A stretch of DNA of 64,000 bases from Armillaria gallica (GCA_037576215.1 JBANDB010000001.1:1116001-1180000); one strand, 5' to 3'. Positions 34,640-47,071 are shown, counted from the stretch's first letter. The notes: generated by a model from the sequence alone, not told the origin. Numbers and translations are program-made.

Positions 34640-36271
34640 ATGAAAACGACAGATGCAATGTTCCATTTGGACGCAGTGGCGCGCTCCATACCAGAACCTG
34701 TGCTCCCACCCAATGCTCTGAATTCTCAGATCTCTAAAATTCTTCGTGCAACGCGACCTTTCCTTGACACCGATCGTGATCGGATACTCCAAAATATTGA
34801 GGTCCTCGAACAGCAGCTCTCGGTATATGATGCCTTGCTAAACCGTATCGATGAAGTGTCAGTGAGATTGGAGATACAAAGTCATCGCGATGCAGTTCAC
34901 AAGTCCATGGCGGCCTACTCCTCAACCCTAGCCCCAATCCGCCGTCTTCCCAGTGATATTCTTCGCGTTGTGTTTCTCGAGGTACAGATTTGGCTTTGGT
35001 GGAACCCAGAGCAGTCGAAATCAAATTCAGCTTCAGGCCCAGAGGTTCTGGATTTTTCACAGGGCCCATGGAGGCTCAGCCATGTGTGCGGTGCTTGGAG
35101 AGATATCGTTTTATCCTATCCCCAGCTCTGGTCGCGTATAGTCCTGCAATTTGGGAGAAGCAATGGGCCGGTGACGACGCTTCGTCATAAATTACCTGCG
35201 GTCCAAGCCGCAATACTTCGTTCGGCACAACATCCTCTCGATATCGTATTCAAACTTTGGACCGTCCGCTGCGCCAGCCCTGGAATCACCGCAAATGAGG
35301 ATGCAGCCGTCCAAGCATTTCCCGTAATCCTCGAGGAATCATATCGGTGGAGGAGCATAGACGCAAATCTATCCATAACTTTGTTGGAGCAGTTGAAGGT
35401 GGTGCGCGGAAAGATCCCTTGTCTGGAATCTTTGACTTTGAAAACGTCGCACTATCCATACTTCAGCGCGGAGGACCTGCCCGAAGATGTTCGAAGTGTG
35501 TTCATTGATGCCCCTCGCCTTCAAATGGTGATTTTACATCCTACACGTGGGCCTAACGGTTTCATGCTTCCTCTTCATATCACCCATTTGGCGACATATA
35601 TGGGCAAAATTTCTGACGTTGAGGCGTATCAGTCTCTCGTAGAATGTCATCTTGCTATAAAAGAAGACCCCGATGTCTCCCCCCTCCATATCATCCACCT
35701 TCCCAATGTCCGACGCCTCTTTGTATCGTCACCGGATCTGCTTTCGCGGCTGCGCCTACCTTCCTTAGACGACCTGACGATTTCAAATGCACCCAGTATC
35801 CTGTCTGACATGAATGCCGCTGTCTTGATGATGAACGAGTTCATCTACCGTTCTCGTTGCTCCCTTACCCGCCTAGCCATTCATCATACCATCACATCCT
35901 ATGATGGCTTCATCAACAACTGTCCCTTATTAATGGATAGTCTGACGTCCCTCGAAATTGAACTCTCTTGGAACATGCAAAGTATCTTCGATGCACTGGC
36001 TTCTATCGGGTTCCTCCCAAATTTGCAGCATATGTTACTGCAGATTCGCTCCCCACAGTTGTCATCATTGGACCTCCTTACCGCTATGATCAGTTCACGA
36101 AGCCAAAATCTTCGTTCGATCAGAATATCTTGTAACAGAACCGATGATGTGGAGAGAGTTAATGAACATCTTGCACCACTACGGCCAACTGGATTCCTCA
36201 TGGTTGTTTTCGTAGACAAAGATTATAAGTACGACGTGAAGGGCTGTTTTGGAAAGTTTGAATCCGCATAA
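34640..36271 (+). CDS. F-box protein B2, intact
   Basis: Single-exon gene, 1632 nt, 543 residues. The start MKTTDAMFHLDAVARSIPEP is the first ATG after the shared promoter. An N-terminal helical region (LRATRPFLDTDRDRIL, VLEQQLSVYDALLNRI) parallels the A genes. The F-box lies at about residues 97-140 (LAPIRRLPSDILRVVFLE, then LSHVCGAWRDIVLSYPQLWS). The rest is leucine-rich with regular repeats (IPCLESLTL, LPNVRRLFVSSPDLLSRL, LPSLDDLTI, FLPNLQHML) and ends CFGKFESA, echoing the FGNF end of the A proteins. A and B share this order throughout, so they are ancient duplicates, though B lacks the A intron. Expected role is SCF substrate recognition; the target is unknown. Confidence 0.87.
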   Translation: MKTTDAMFHLDAVARSIPEPVLPPNALNSQISKILRATRPFLDTDRDRILQNIEVLEQQLSVYDALLNRIDEVSVRLEIQSHRDAVHKSMAAYSSTLAPIRRLPSDILRVVFLEVQIWLWWNPEQSKSNSASGPEVLDFSQGPWRLSHVCGAWRDIVLSYPQLWSRIVLQFGRSNGPVTTLRHKLPAVQAAILRSAQHPLDIVFKLWTVRCASPGITANEDAAVQAFPVILEESYRWRSIDANLSITLLEQLKVVRGKIPCLESLTLKTSHYPYFSAEDLPEDVRSVFIDAPRLQMVILHPTRGPNGFMLPLHITHLATYMGKISDVEAYQSLVECHLAIKEDPDVSPLHIIHLPNVRRLFVSSPDLLSRLRLPSLDDLTISNAPSILSDMNAAVLMMNEFIYRSRCSLTRLAIHHTITSYDGFINNCPLLMDSLTSLEIELSWNMQSIFDALASIGFLPNLQHMLLQIRSPQLSSLDLLTAMISSRSQNLRSIRISCNRTDDVERVNEHLAPLRPTGFLMVVFVDKDYKYDVKGCFGKFESA

Positions 36272-37039
36272 TACTTCGTTGAATAACTAAGTATGGTTGT
36301 GTACTGTTTATTGCAATCATGCATCACGTAGCAATTTTATAGCGAAAGAGAAGTGATATGACTAAGGATGGAAATCCTCTATGTAAGTACTTACATTATT
36401 CAGCGTCATGATAATTGTCGGCTGCATACTAAGCGGATGTTGGATTAATCAAGTGTCGGGCATCACAGCCGGGAACATCTCGGGCCCACGTAGCAAAACC
36501 TCTCAAATAAATCACACAGGGCATACTTACTTGAAGCGACAACCAGTCTACTTCACCCTTTGCCGATATTGAAATTATTTCTGTTTTAATGAATCCCCCA
36601 CTTCAAATAGGGCTCAGGTTTCGCTGGATACGGTGGAGGGGCCCGAGCTGACTACTGCTGTACTCTAGAGGAATAACGAGGATTGAGCTAATGCCGAACA
36701 GGTAAAGTGCCTAAATCCCCTGCTAAAGACGATGACACTCTAGGCTCGTCCTGCACGAATGAGGGCTAATCAGTCTTTACCAACGGTGGACCGGTGCATC
36801 TACTATCAGTCAAAATCAGACAAAGATAGAGGCCGATAATCGATTTGACAAGAACTATGCCTGGTATCTAACAGCTTGGTATCGTCAAACGATGGACTCG
36901 GCGGACATGGTAGTAAACGCAACCACAGAGTCGCCGTTCAACGGTGAATGGGACAGTGCGCCGATCTGCGAAGATGCTTACGACAGTTATCACGCTGAAG
37001 GAAAGGTTATATCTCAGATAATTCCCATACGGCACGATT
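36272..37039. other. B2 3' flank, part of the repeated unit
   Basis: The first 300 bp (taatacttcgttga, then gttggattaatcaagtgtcg and gaagcgacaaccagtct) recur after B3 (43.9-44.2 kb) and B4 (50.96-51.28 kb). The stretch 36.6-37.0 kb shows only short frames; nothing recognised. Confidence 0.6.
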
Positions 37040-38960
37040 TCGCTTTTCGGAGCGATCGTGGTCGCGGGGCATCCCGGAGCGTGAGAATATCCGAATACGC
37101 GCTGCTGGCGTGACCGTGCCCAGCCCAACCCTGTCAACCCCGTCGCCGTACTACTCGAACCAGGTGGCGATACCCAGCCCATACCCTAGCGAACGCTAGC
37201 AAGAGGATATCGAACCTCTAACGGATGACAGTTCTCGTCAGTCCGTCGAAGAAGAGTACCGACTATGGAGCAACCCCGATACGGCGGAAGGATGCACAGA
37301 CTGATGACGAGTTAGTCTTGCAGGAAGAGGATAAAGAAGGGTCTGAAATCAAAGCTGAGTCGACGAAGAAGATAGGTATAGCGAGGAAACGGGTGTAGAG
37401 GTGCTTAATTCGCCAAATCCGAAGGCGAGACCGACAGGTTCCATTTCGCCCGTCGTGGCGATGATGGTCGGGGCGTGAGAATATTCGGGTACGCGTCTAC
37501 TCGGGGCACTTCACTTGGACCACTTGCCAGTGCGACAACCAATACTACTACCTACGATCCTGACGGCGACACCCAGCCCTGGTCCCCGGAGAAAAATATC
37601 TTGTACACAGCTCTCAACGTATCAGTACGTCGAAGAAGATTAATCATGGCGCAGAGGACGAGCCCAGGCAAAAGAAGATGGATCCGGAACGGGTGATTGA
37701 CGAGTTTGGCCTTGCCGTGGTTTTCGACAAAGAGGGGGAAGGAGAAGAGAACAAAGGAGGGTTGCAAACAAGAGATGAGCTAGACGACGGCAGCGAAGCT
37801 GATGCCGACAAGGACATCGTCGGTCACTGATGTGTACTCCAGTCGCTGCTGTCAATAAAGCCTCTTCGGTGTTCTCCATTCTTGTACTACCACAGCCTTC
37901 GTATCACGAAAAAGTTCGCGTCACTGTCTGGTGTAAAACGTTCATGCGGATGTTGAAATTGCTATACACGAGAAGGGCGTGCGCTGGATTTTTCACGAAC
38001 TATTGGCAGGGAATCGCCGGACGAACGCGCGCCCATTTACATCTCCAAGTCTCATCACGTTCAGAGCAAGCTTCAGAAAGGTAGCCTGCATCTTGGTTCC
38101 GTAGCTGACCATACCTTGCTATTTAGACCAAGACGAGCAGTTACACCAATCTCATTCACCTCGTATCGTCAATGAAATCCCCGATGAACATGGTCCAGTT
38201 CTGGAGAGCATCGTTACTCGAACAATCCTCGCCTGAAGCAGACTAACGAATCTCGTTGGACTGTCTGCCACTGCACCCAATTATCAGAACGTCGTTAATT
38301 TCCTTCGCGTAGACGAATCGAAGGGCCTCTAGTTCTATTTCGACGCCTCGTATCGTACCGACGTTGTGGGTTGGTTCATCAGAGTTACTGAGAGACAAGT
38401 GCTGATCTGCGATTTTTGGACAAGGGTGACATGATAGGCTGCACTCTCTCTCAGGTACCTGTTTTTCATCTCAATATGCTCATCTTACTCACGTCGACAG
38501 TTCAGGTAAAGCGAACGGAGAGTATGGCTTTCAGTTTGGGCAGTCACCTCATGTCCAGCAAGAAGTGACGGCTCCTTCAAACGGGCCAAGAAAGATTACG
38601 AAGAGATTCACGTCCCAGCTCCGGAATAGAAACCTGTTGTTGAAGGTGAACTGATTCCCATATCAGATTTGTCACCCTGGGCTCGAGCGTTCCCGAGCTT
38701 AACAGCGTTCAGAGCAAGTTTTACCCCCATTGCGTTTGGCACCGATGAGCCTATTCTTCTTTGTGCGCATACCGGCCCTGGAAAGGTATGCTTCGTAAAT
38801 TGCACCTCGATTTTTTCGCTGACTATTCCTTCATACTTAGACTTATGTTGCCGTGCTTACGATCCTGAGCCAAGCTTCGTATACATATTGCAAGCACCTC
38901 TGGGAGTGTCAGGCGAAAAAAAAAACAAGAAATCAACGGTAGTTTGTCTATAGGTGAAGA
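37040..38960 (+). pseudogene. Fragments of a BRR2-like spliceosomal RNA helicase
   Basis: Relic of the N-terminal half of BRR2, the U5 snRNP helicase that unwinds U4/U6. Two partial copies of the N-terminal region are in tandem: 37.04-37.40 kb (with LQEEDKEGSEIKAES) and 37.46-38.10 kb (KKINHGAEDE, then LAVVFDKEGEGEENKGG). The latter continues through an INVWC-type region to the linker before helicase cassette 1. From 38.56 kb come KRAKKDYEEIHVPAPE, ISDLSPWARAF, PIAFGTDEPILLC and a decayed Walker A (AHTGPGK, normally APTGAGK), an intron at 38786-38840, then TYVAVLTILSQ. Many stops and frame changes. The intron shows a DNA-level copy, not a retrocopy. The family call rests on the ordered series of BRR2 motifs recalled from human and fungal proteins; other Ski2-like helicases (SLH1/ASCC3) fit less well. 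Confidence 0.72.
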
Positions 38961-39826
38961 GCAGGTCGTGAGGATGCCGTGTTATCAACGGGGCGTTATG
39001 CATGCCCTGGCGCTGGCTGTTCTGTCATCACGGTGCTATAGTTTATCTTAGTTGCGATATAACGTTGAATTTTGTCTGCAGTACGTTCTCCTTCAATCAC
39101 GGGTCTCCATGTTCTATGAATGTCATTTCAGACTCTGAAGTATTTTCAAGTTACGTCGCGTTGCGTTCCTATGAACGACCCGAATGATGAAAATCCCACA
39201 AATTTGTCTGTTCAAGCAGCCATTAGAGATACTTAGGACACATTTTACGCTTGGTAGCAGGGGTTTAGCAGGGATACCCAAAACTTGGCCATACAGGACT
39301 GCGAGGAAGATGAAGACAAATGAAAAATCGGCAACTCAGCGACTTTGATGGCTATATCAGCATGGCGAGACTATCAAGTCTTGGCTACCAGTCCACAAGT
39401 CACAATGTTGAATTATAAATATGGTTTCTTCGCCTCGGTAGGAATAAGGTGAGAACGAAACAAGGGTCAACACAGCAACAGACCGCCAAGTTCGAAGCCT
39501 GCGAAGGATCCGCCATTATATGCTCAGGCGGGGCATCGGGGATTTACAGAAATACGGAGTAGCGGAATCGGTGCGTGAACTAAGGCGGATCACGCACGCT
39601 CTAAAGCAGGATATCAAAAACCATGAACGCTACGTTCCTTCTTCTCCTTTGTAGTCAGTTTCGGCTTTTCACCTTTCTTCTGAGGTGCTGAGGATTTGGT
39701 AGTGTCCGGCAGCTATGTATGTTGTTTCCAGTTCTGTTGCTGTTGCTGTCGTCTTGTCCGCAAGGTTTGAGGGACCTTCCCCCGTCATCAGATTTCGTTT
39801 GTACTCCTCTGCGGCCTGAAGATCGG
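38961..39826. other. No gene recognised; holds a fragment shared with 54.9 kb
   Basis: 38.96-39.63 kb has only short frames. On the minus strand 39640-39826 reads AAEEYKRNLMTG, then TYIAAGHYQILSTSEE. It is related to 54876-54970 (TYVTVAGDYKIFSISEEE), so both are relics of one unrecognised gene. The fragment abuts the P450 last-exon fragment. Confidence 0.45.
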
Positions 39827-40055
39827 TTTCGATTATGATTTATATTCATGTCACTTAGATCCGCGAGCATGTCTTGGGAGGAAAATTTCTGTCACTGAGG
39901 CCGTGTGCGTCTTGTCATTCCCTCGAGACTGGGCGGTCAAGCCAATACTTAGGGAAGGCGAGACGAAGGCCTAGCAAGATAGAGTCTTGGATGGTGCGAT
40001 GATGAAAACGTTAGTTATTAAATGTGTTGCTGTGACGTCCGTACGTCGACGTTGA
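39827..40055 (+). pseudogene. P450 last-exon fragment, copy at 39.8 kb
   Basis: Begins in what was the last intron of the P450 (tttcgatta, matching 29010 in copy 2), keeps the acceptor (cacttag) and follows the haem-loop exon to an in-frame-equivalent stop (TGA at 40053-40055). The Cys-containing loop is damaged (tccgcgagcatgtcttggga) and a few bases are missing further on. No upstream P450 sequence is present, so it is dead. It stands in the same place relative to F-box A3 as P450 copy 2 does to A1. Confidence 0.85.
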
Positions 40056-40366
40056 TTGATGCAAATGAGAGTTGATTCGTGAGTGAGCTTGCCCTTCCCC
40101 AGGCAGAGAGTCATATGGCCGAGGCAAGTTCTCTATAACGCACTAGTTTGGTAGTCTCGTCGACTTGTAGAGCACACCTGTGTCGCCGCCTATTCTGCCT
40201 AACTCTGTGAGATGAGAAGCAAGCCTTGGCTCAATAACCCGGGAGACTCCTGTTCATGCTGCATATGTATACTGTAAATATCAGTGTCATAACTGTATCT
40301 AAATATTTAGGACCATATGTTATTTGAACTGTTACTTGTACACCGGTCGGTCAAGGATGTCCTCAC

Positions 40367-42051
40367 CTACGCGAAATAACCGAATTTAATGCCAATCGAG
40401 CTTGCCATATCCACTGTTCTCACGTCTATTCCGAGCTGCTGGAGTGGCTCAAGTGTGTTCAGAATACCAACATGCTTATCATCAGGCATGATGGGGCATT
40501 CAATCCTGACGGAAAGAGGATGCTGGCTACGCGAGGCCAGCATTGCAGATAACGCGTCTTGGGATACATCCTCCATCCCCATTGGTGGCAGACGAATTAT
40601 CAGATATTGGAGATTGGGGAGAATGTTGGGGGACATCAAGGTATCGTAGAAGCTGCGTTCAAGAACGTGCTTAATTTGGAATTCTAGGCTAGTGAGGGAT
40701 TCAAGCAGTGGAAGTGTCTCTTGAACGAAGTTCGAAGCGTATACGATGGAGTCGCAGTGGCTAATGACGTGAGCGAGCAGTGGGAGGAGCGGATAAAGTC
40801 GCGAATAGTAACGGCCGCCGCCGCTATAGCATCTGCATGAAGATGGGCAAAAAGAACTCCACCCGTGAAATAACGGTCAAATGTGAGATCTTCTAAGGAA
40901 GGTAGACACAGGTATCGGAGCATTTTCAGGGATGATACTGAGAGGCGCCGGACTTTGGGGAGGGTGATACGATGAGGGAAGGCAAAATCGTCATCGCGCC
41001 TTTCTTCGAGATGTAACTCCTCCAGTAGAATATGAGTATGGAGATTGTGGATGGCAGAAAAGGATGCGGCGAGGTGCGTAATCTGAGAAGGAAATGCGAA
41101 GGAGCCGCGGTCGATTACTCCATGCAATACGACCTTTTGAAGGCTAGGAGCGCCAATGAAAACATCACTGACGTCCCCTGGGAGAACTGTCCTACTATCC
41201 CTTGGTAGGCGCGGAGTCATGAGTGTAAAAGACTCCAAACATGGTAATTTTCCACTGGATTTCCTCAGCTGTTCCAACAAGTCCAATGGGATTTTCAGAG
41301 ACGCATTCCTCCACCGATGGCGCTCTCGTAGCAATGAGGAAAACGCATCGATTGCTTCACCAGAGCTGGTATCGCCATTCAATATAAACCGTACGTCAAG
41401 GGGAAGTTGACCAGAAAGAGGAAGAATGGTTTTCAAGAGCGGAGATGGATTATCTACTGTCAAAGTGGTGAACGTGATCCTGATATGTGACCAAAGTTCT
41501 GGAGAAGAAACGACAATGCCTCTCCAGGAAGCACAGACTTGACCTAGTGTCAGTGTATCGTGCGTGAATTTGATGGTGCCGGTAATGGCTTGACCACCAT
41601 CCATCAAGATCGCTCTGAATTTCTCGAAACACGGACCGGAGAACATCGCTTGGAAGGCGGCGGATGGGAGCTAGGGTCGATGAGAACTCTGTCGATACCG
41701 TCTGGATCGTGGCGCGATAGGTCTCCAGCACTTCAAGTGCCGTGTAAAGTCGATCTATCAGAGTGTCATACATGGGAAGTTGTTCTTCGAGGAGTGCAAT
41801 GTTTGGAAGAATCCAGTCCCGATCATCATCAAGAAGAGGTCGTGTTGCACGAAGAATATCAATCGCTAGTGAATAGTTGTCGTCGGAAGGGAAGGCTGGT
41901 TCTGGTATCGAACGTATGAAGGCTTCCAAGTATGATAATGCATCTGCTGCTGGCGGTGGGGATGGTGCAGCGCGTAAATCTATGAGACATTGCATAGGTT
42001 AGTGACCTTCCCACGAGACAGATTAAGACACTTACTTGTCTCCAGATCCAT
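40367..42051 (-). pseudogene. F-box protein A3, two frameshifts
   Basis: Exon 1 is 42036-42051 (MDLET plus one base), intron 41980-42035, then exon 2 starts LRAAPSPPPAADALSYLEAF. The F-box core LAPIRRLPSDVLRSVFREIQ is intact. Just after it, near 41590-41600, the frame changes before FTHDTLTLGQVCASWRGIVV. A second break near 40745 (gagtcgcagtgg, where sister copies read gaagtcccagtagc or similar) precedes ETLPLLESLTSLEFQI. The stop after GIKFGYFA is at 40367. Between breaks the leucine-rich region is as well conserved as in A4. Its start is 233 bp from the B3 start. Confidence 0.85.
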
Positions 42052-42284
42052 GCTCGATGTTCAGCGCTCAGCAGGTAGTTCAAAGGTAAGAAGTAATTGC
42101 GTACCAATCGCAAACTCCGACTGAAGTCCATTTACGGTCCGGCGGTGCCGGTGTATCTTTATCTTCCAATCGATCTTCTACTCCGACAACGTGAAGAACA
42201 GTCACTGAATATTCAAGAGAAATACGTTCTACTACCTTGCGTATCATATAACAGAGAATACTAATCATGAAAATCAGAGGAACC
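42052..42284. promoter_or_regulatory. Bidirectional promoter region of the A3-B3 pair
   Basis: 233 bp between the divergent starts, the same size as for A2-B2, with the conserved CAAACTCCGACTGAAG at 42111-42126. The block next to the B start (acagagaatactaatcatga) is shared with B4. Confidence 0.6.
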
Positions 42285-43892
42285 ATGAATGCAACCGACG
42301 CAATGTTGCACTTGGATGCAGTGGCGCGTTCAATACCAGAACCTGTAATCCCACCCAAATCTCTGAATTCTCAGATATCTGGCATTCTTCGTGCAACGCG
42401 ACCTTTCCTTGATACTGATCGTGATTGGATACTCCAAAATATCGAGGTCCTTGAACAGCAGCTCTCGGTGTACGATGCCTTGCTGAACCGCATCGATGAA
42501 GTCAGATCGGAGATACAAAACCGTCGCGATATTATTCAAAAATTCATGGCAACACATTCCTCAACACTAGCCCCAATCAGGTGTCTTCCCACTGAAATTC
42601 TTCGTACTGTGTTTCGCGAGATACAGCTTTCGCAGCGGTGGAACCCATCGGAGTCCTTGTTTCCATTAGCAAACCAACCGCATTGCACTTCTCACAGGTT
42701 CCATGGGAGCTCAGCCATGTGTGCGGTGCTTGGAGAGATATTATTCTATCCTATCCACAGCTTTGGTCGCATATAGTCCTGCAATTTAGGACATTCCGTC
42801 CGGCGAAGGATTTGCGGGACACAATACCTGCACTCCAAACCATGATTCTTCGTTCGGTACAACATCCTCTCGACATCGTGTTTGAAGTTGGGTACAGCGA
42901 AAATGAGGATGCGGCGACTGAAGCCTTTCCCGTGATCCTTGAGGAGTCACATCGGTGGAGGAGCATGGAATTTAACCTACCCTTGCCTTTGTTGGAGCAA
43001 TTGAAGGTGGTGCGCAGAAAAATCCCTTTTCTAGAATCTTTGACTATGGAAGTTTCGTATGAACGCTACGACCCACCATCCATAGAAGAGCTGCCCGAAG
43101 ATGTTCGAAGCGTCTTCATCGATGCCCCTTGCCTTCAAAAGGTGATTTTACCTCACACCCGCGGGCCCAGCGATTTCATGTTTCCTCTTCATATCACCCA
43201 TCTGGCGACATACATGGGCAATCTTTCCAACATTGAAATGTATCAGTCTCGTAGAATGCCATCTTGCCATACAAGAAGGTCCTGGTCCTGATTTCTCCCC
43301 CTCTCATCCCATCTACCTTCCCAATGTCCGACGCCTCTTTGTATCGTCACCGGATCTGTTTCCATGGCTGTGCCTACCTTTGTTAGACGATCTAACGATC
43401 TCGAATGGTCCCAATTTCAATTCTTGTATGAATGCCGTTGTCTTGATGATGAACGAGTTCGTACACCGTTCGCGTTGTACCCTTACCCGCCTAGCCATTC
43501 ATAATTACGTCTCACACGATCCGCTCTTCATCAACGACTGTCTCCTATTGATGGACAGTCTGGTGTCCCTCGAAATTGGACTCTGGAGCTTGGAAGTTAA
43601 AGTCGTATTCGATGCGCTTGCTTCTGTCAGATTCCTCCCAAATTTGCAGCATCTGTCACTGTGTATTCCCTGGACATCATCGTCATCATTGGACCTCTTT
43701 ACCGCTATGTTCAGTTCACGAAGCCAATATCTTCGTTCGATCAGAATATCTTGTGTCAGTTCTGATGATGTGGAGAGAGTTGAAGAACATCTTGCACCAC
43801 TACGGCCACCTGGACTCCCTATGGTTGTTCTCTTGGAGAGACGTCATAAATACGAGATGATACGCTGCTTTGGAAAGTTTGGATCCGTATAA
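42285..43892 (+). pseudogene. F-box protein B3, two frameshifts
   Basis: Starts MNATDAMLHLDAVARSIPEP at 42285 (an upstream in-frame ATG at 42267 is also possible). The F-box core LAPIRCLPTEILRTVFREIQ is readable. The frame then changes near 42650, where this copy is about 4 nt shorter than B2 between GGTGGAACCCA and TCACAGG. The second break is at about 43246, where cagtctcgtag replaces cagtctctcgtag (a CT lost from a CTCTC run). After it the frame continues through LPNVRRLFVSSPDLFPWL to the end at CFGKFGSV. Both are clear deletions relative to B2 and B4. The rest of the coding sequence is open, so inactivation looks recent. Confidence 0.85.
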
Positions 43893-45290
43893 TACTTTGT
43901 TGGATGACGAAGTACGGTCGTGTACTGCTCGTTGCAGTCTACATCATGTAGCAATTTCATAGCAAAAGAGAATGGAATGTGACTGAGGACGGAAATCCTC
44001 AATGTACCTATATTGTTCAGCATTATGATGATCATCGGCCGCATACTAAGTGGATGTTGGATTAATCAAGTGTCGCGTATCACATATCACAGCCGGTAAC
44101 ATTGTGTGCCTTGAAATCACTTCTCATTTCTGCTTAGCCACCTAGCGCTGTTCTTGGCCGCGTAGCAAAACCTCTCAAATAGTCTAAACAGAGTATACCT
44201 GAAGCGACAACCAGTCTCCGTTTGTTAACGCTGAAATTTTTTCTTGTTTCAACGAACCCCTCACTTCAAATAAGGCTCTGGTCTCGCTGTATACGGTGGG
44301 TCGGCCCGAGCTGCGCTCGAAATGAATACTGAAGATTGTGTTATTGACGAAGAAGCAAAGCGCCCAAGCTCCTGCCACCGGACAGATGCCGTAGAGATAT
44401 ACGCTATCCATTCTGTCGAAGTAAGTATCAGTCCTCCAGTCCCCGAAGTGTTGCTCTCGGATTTTATCCTCGATATGGACAGGGCTACACAATGGACTAG
44501 AGCCGTGCTTTTACACTGGTAAAGACACGACAGCCCAGACTCGTCTCGTACGATGGAGGTTAGGTCAGCCTGTACCTACAGAGAACCAAGTTGGATGGTG
44601 CATCTATCAAAGTGCGTACAGGTTATTGGGACGCTACCGAGTTCAAATCAGATGAAGGAAGCAGTGGATCTGAGAAGAAGCATACCTGGTGGATGCGTAC
44701 GAGCGGAGTCGGTGGACGTTCGGAGCCCTGCGACGTCCAAATCTCCCGCTTGGTCCAACGTTGCCATAAATTAATACGACGGCAATCCCGTCACAAGTCG
44801 TCGGAAGCTCTCGAATGCCATGGGATAGTCTCCAAAATGCTCTATCAGACACAGCATGCTGATGGCCTCCGGCGGGGGTGGAAGTTTCGATGAGGGATCG
44901 AGAAATGCTGTTCTCCCCGAGCCAAGATGAAACGTAGGAGTAACGAATGATGGAGGGGTGAAAACATGCCATATAAGAGGGTGCTGGCTCCAGCCGGAAT
45001 CGCTGTCGATGTCGACCGAGAAGAAGAGGGCCAGCCGTTAGTCGACTATGCCGAAATTGGATGCATGTTGATCAATGCAGACTGGCAGTATACATCTAGA
45101 TCTGGGACTATGGCATCGATGAACCGCCATATATTTGGAGACGATATCGCGCCAACATGGCATATCCTCCTCACCACGGAGGGAGAGGCTTGCCAAAAGA
45201 GTCACTTGTGAGTTCGAAGATGTTGAGGAGAAATGTGTCCGGTAGATAATTCACGACACATGGTCCTGGATCCACCATCACCGAATGATT
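43893..45290. other. B3 3' flank, then unrecognised sequence
   Basis: 43.89-44.22 kb is the conserved B 3' flank. 44.3-45.2 kb has several open frames of 60-110 codons on both strands (for example minus 44184-44492 and plus 44966-45211, the latter with VLAPAGIAVDVDREEEGQPL) without known motifs or consistent splice structure. Confidence 0.4.
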
Positions 45291-46545
45291 CCCAAGGGTA
45301 TGTCGTCGTCGTAGTTGCGGTGAGGCCAGAGGAAATCTTCTAAGCGCCCATCACATTGCATTCGCAGATTCCACCTCGCACCGAAGATGCAGAGGCGCGA
45401 AGCACTCGACTGATCCCGCGCGTCAGTAGAGATTCTATCCTGAGGGTTTTTACGTACCTCGGAGATCTGTAAGGGACACCAGGACAACCTGGTCATGTAG
45501 TCATCTCTACCGGTATATTTTGTACCCACGCGCCAGTCTTCGAGCCCGTCCCGACGAACACTGGATGCGCCGGGATGTGGGACAGCAGCTAATTAAACAT
45601 GCGGCCAGAATCCACCCCGCCGAGAGGTGGATAGTTTGGTGGGATCATGAAGTCGGTTGATGGACAATGCGCGGAGCGACAGGAATAAGGCATTGTTGTT
45701 TTGTAGCAGGTAAATGATATCGAGCCGATACATCGCCGGTACCTCTTCAATCCATGCTCACGTTGGCAGATAAGAAAATCCCATTCGTAAAAGGTCGGAC
45801 TGGCTAACCATGGAACGGGCAGTGAGAATAGCGTCGCGTCTAGAGACGCGTTACAACCAGATCGCCGAAAGCAAAGGGTGGGGATATGGAGATCTCTAGC
45901 CATGGTGCAATGTTTGACGAAACCGAGGTATGTTGATTAGGGAATAAATCAAACGGCGAAAGTTGTTGTAAGCCGATGCGGTGGTCTCCAAATTCTTCTA
46001 GGTGAAGGTGCAGGGAGGAGGAAAATAAGTGATGGCACTGTGCTACAGGGAAGCTGGTGATGTTATATATTAGCATGCTAAGTAGAACCTGAACAAGTTC
46101 TCACCATCCAATGCCTGAATACGAGATTGTCACCAAAGGCTCTCCTGATACTTTGAGGGGCACTGACGAGACGTCTGCATCTTGCCAATGAATGCATGAT
46201 CCCGCAGTCCACAAATAGACAGTTTTGGCCTTCGTCGTCCCACACGTTATCAAGATCATTACGATTTTGAGCGACACGGTGGTGGGGTGTAGGTGCTTTG
46301 TCGTTCGCTTAGTGAAGGTAGCGTGGTCAGGGACTCAGGGTTTGTAGAAGAGTGCCGTCGTGTGGTCCGCAAAGAACGAACCCTAGTAAAATTAGCATAT
46401 GAAGAACGAAGAATGATGGAATATACCATAAAGATTCAGCTGAGGAACCATAAGCGTAGCCTGAAGTTGTCAAAGCAGGGCTAGTAATAGCTGAGAGCAG
46501 CGAAGTGGTGGGGTATCGTGCACGGGCCCCAGGTGACGCGATCAT
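45291..46545. repeat. Duplicated block, copy 1 (partner at 52.1-53.2 kb)
   Basis: From about 45460 to 46545 the sequence is repeated at about 52255-53230 with small insertions and deletions; shared strings include gatctgtaagggac.ccagga, cccgtcccgacgaacactgg and ttgattagggaataaatcaa. On the minus strand it reads like protein (VGTKYTGRDD, LFPNQHTSVSSNIAPWLEIS), with stops in both copies. I recognise no family. It precedes BRR2-like fragments in both places, so block and helicase pieces were copied together. Confidence 0.65.
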
Positions 46546-46549
46546 GTGA

Positions 46550-46790
46550 GAACTTCTTACGCGCTGCTGACGCGATCGTCCTATTCGGCATTTCGCCCTT
46601 GCGGCCTGCCCTTGCTCGAACCTAGCAGTGACACCCAGCCCCAGACCTCGGCAACGCTAGCCTGCGAACAGTTCTCTCAACTTGTCGAAGAAGATTACCG
46701 ACCATGGCAACGTTGGATCCCAATATGGAACGGGTGATTGACGGCGAGGTACTTATGGGGTTGCTGTGGTTCGATCCATCGTTCCTGATT
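46550..46790 (+). pseudogene. BRR2-like N-terminal fragment at 46.6 kb
   Basis: Short piece matching the same part as 37.1-37.7 and 53.2-53.5 kb: a gcgctgctgacgcg region, then CEQFSQLV followed by the equivalent of KKITDHG (in another frame), then PNMERVI. It ends abruptly and is followed within 50 bp by a P450 last-exon fragment. Confidence 0.6.
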
Positions 46791-46835
46791 GGGACCTTGC
46801 GCCGGTAACAACACCAACACCAACACCATGGTCCT

Positions 46836-47071
46836 TTTCGATATTGATTCATATAATATATCCATAAATTTTAGGTCTGCGGGCATGCTTTGGGAAGAAA
46901 GTCGCTATCCCCAAGGCCGTGTGCTTCTTATCACTCCTTCGAGATTGGGCGGTCAAGCCAATACTTACGGAAGGCAAGACGAAAGCCTGGTGAGATAGAT
47001 TCTTGGATGCTGCGATGGCGATAACGTTAGGTATTAAAGACGTTCCCGTAACATTCGTACGGCGGCGGTGA
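46836..47071 (+). pseudogene. P450 last-exon fragment, copy at 46.8 kb
   Basis: Same left breakpoint in the last intron (tttcgatattgattc) as the copies at 39.8 and 55.6 kb. After the acceptor (ttttag) it has the haem loop codons (ggtctgcgggcatgctttgg), then a stretch like LLRDWAVKPILTEGKTKAW, and stops at 47069-47071 after FVRRR. This is the best preserved of the three orphan fragments. It has no upstream P450. Confidence 0.85.

Noticed and set aside
37040..38960. Helicase-like fragments as a Helitron or other transposon-encoded helicase
   Set aside because: Motif order (VHVPA-like linker, FGTDEPILLC, cassette-2 VIIM..Q.Y.GK) fits BRR2, not Rep/helicase of Helitrons; no Rep motif seen.
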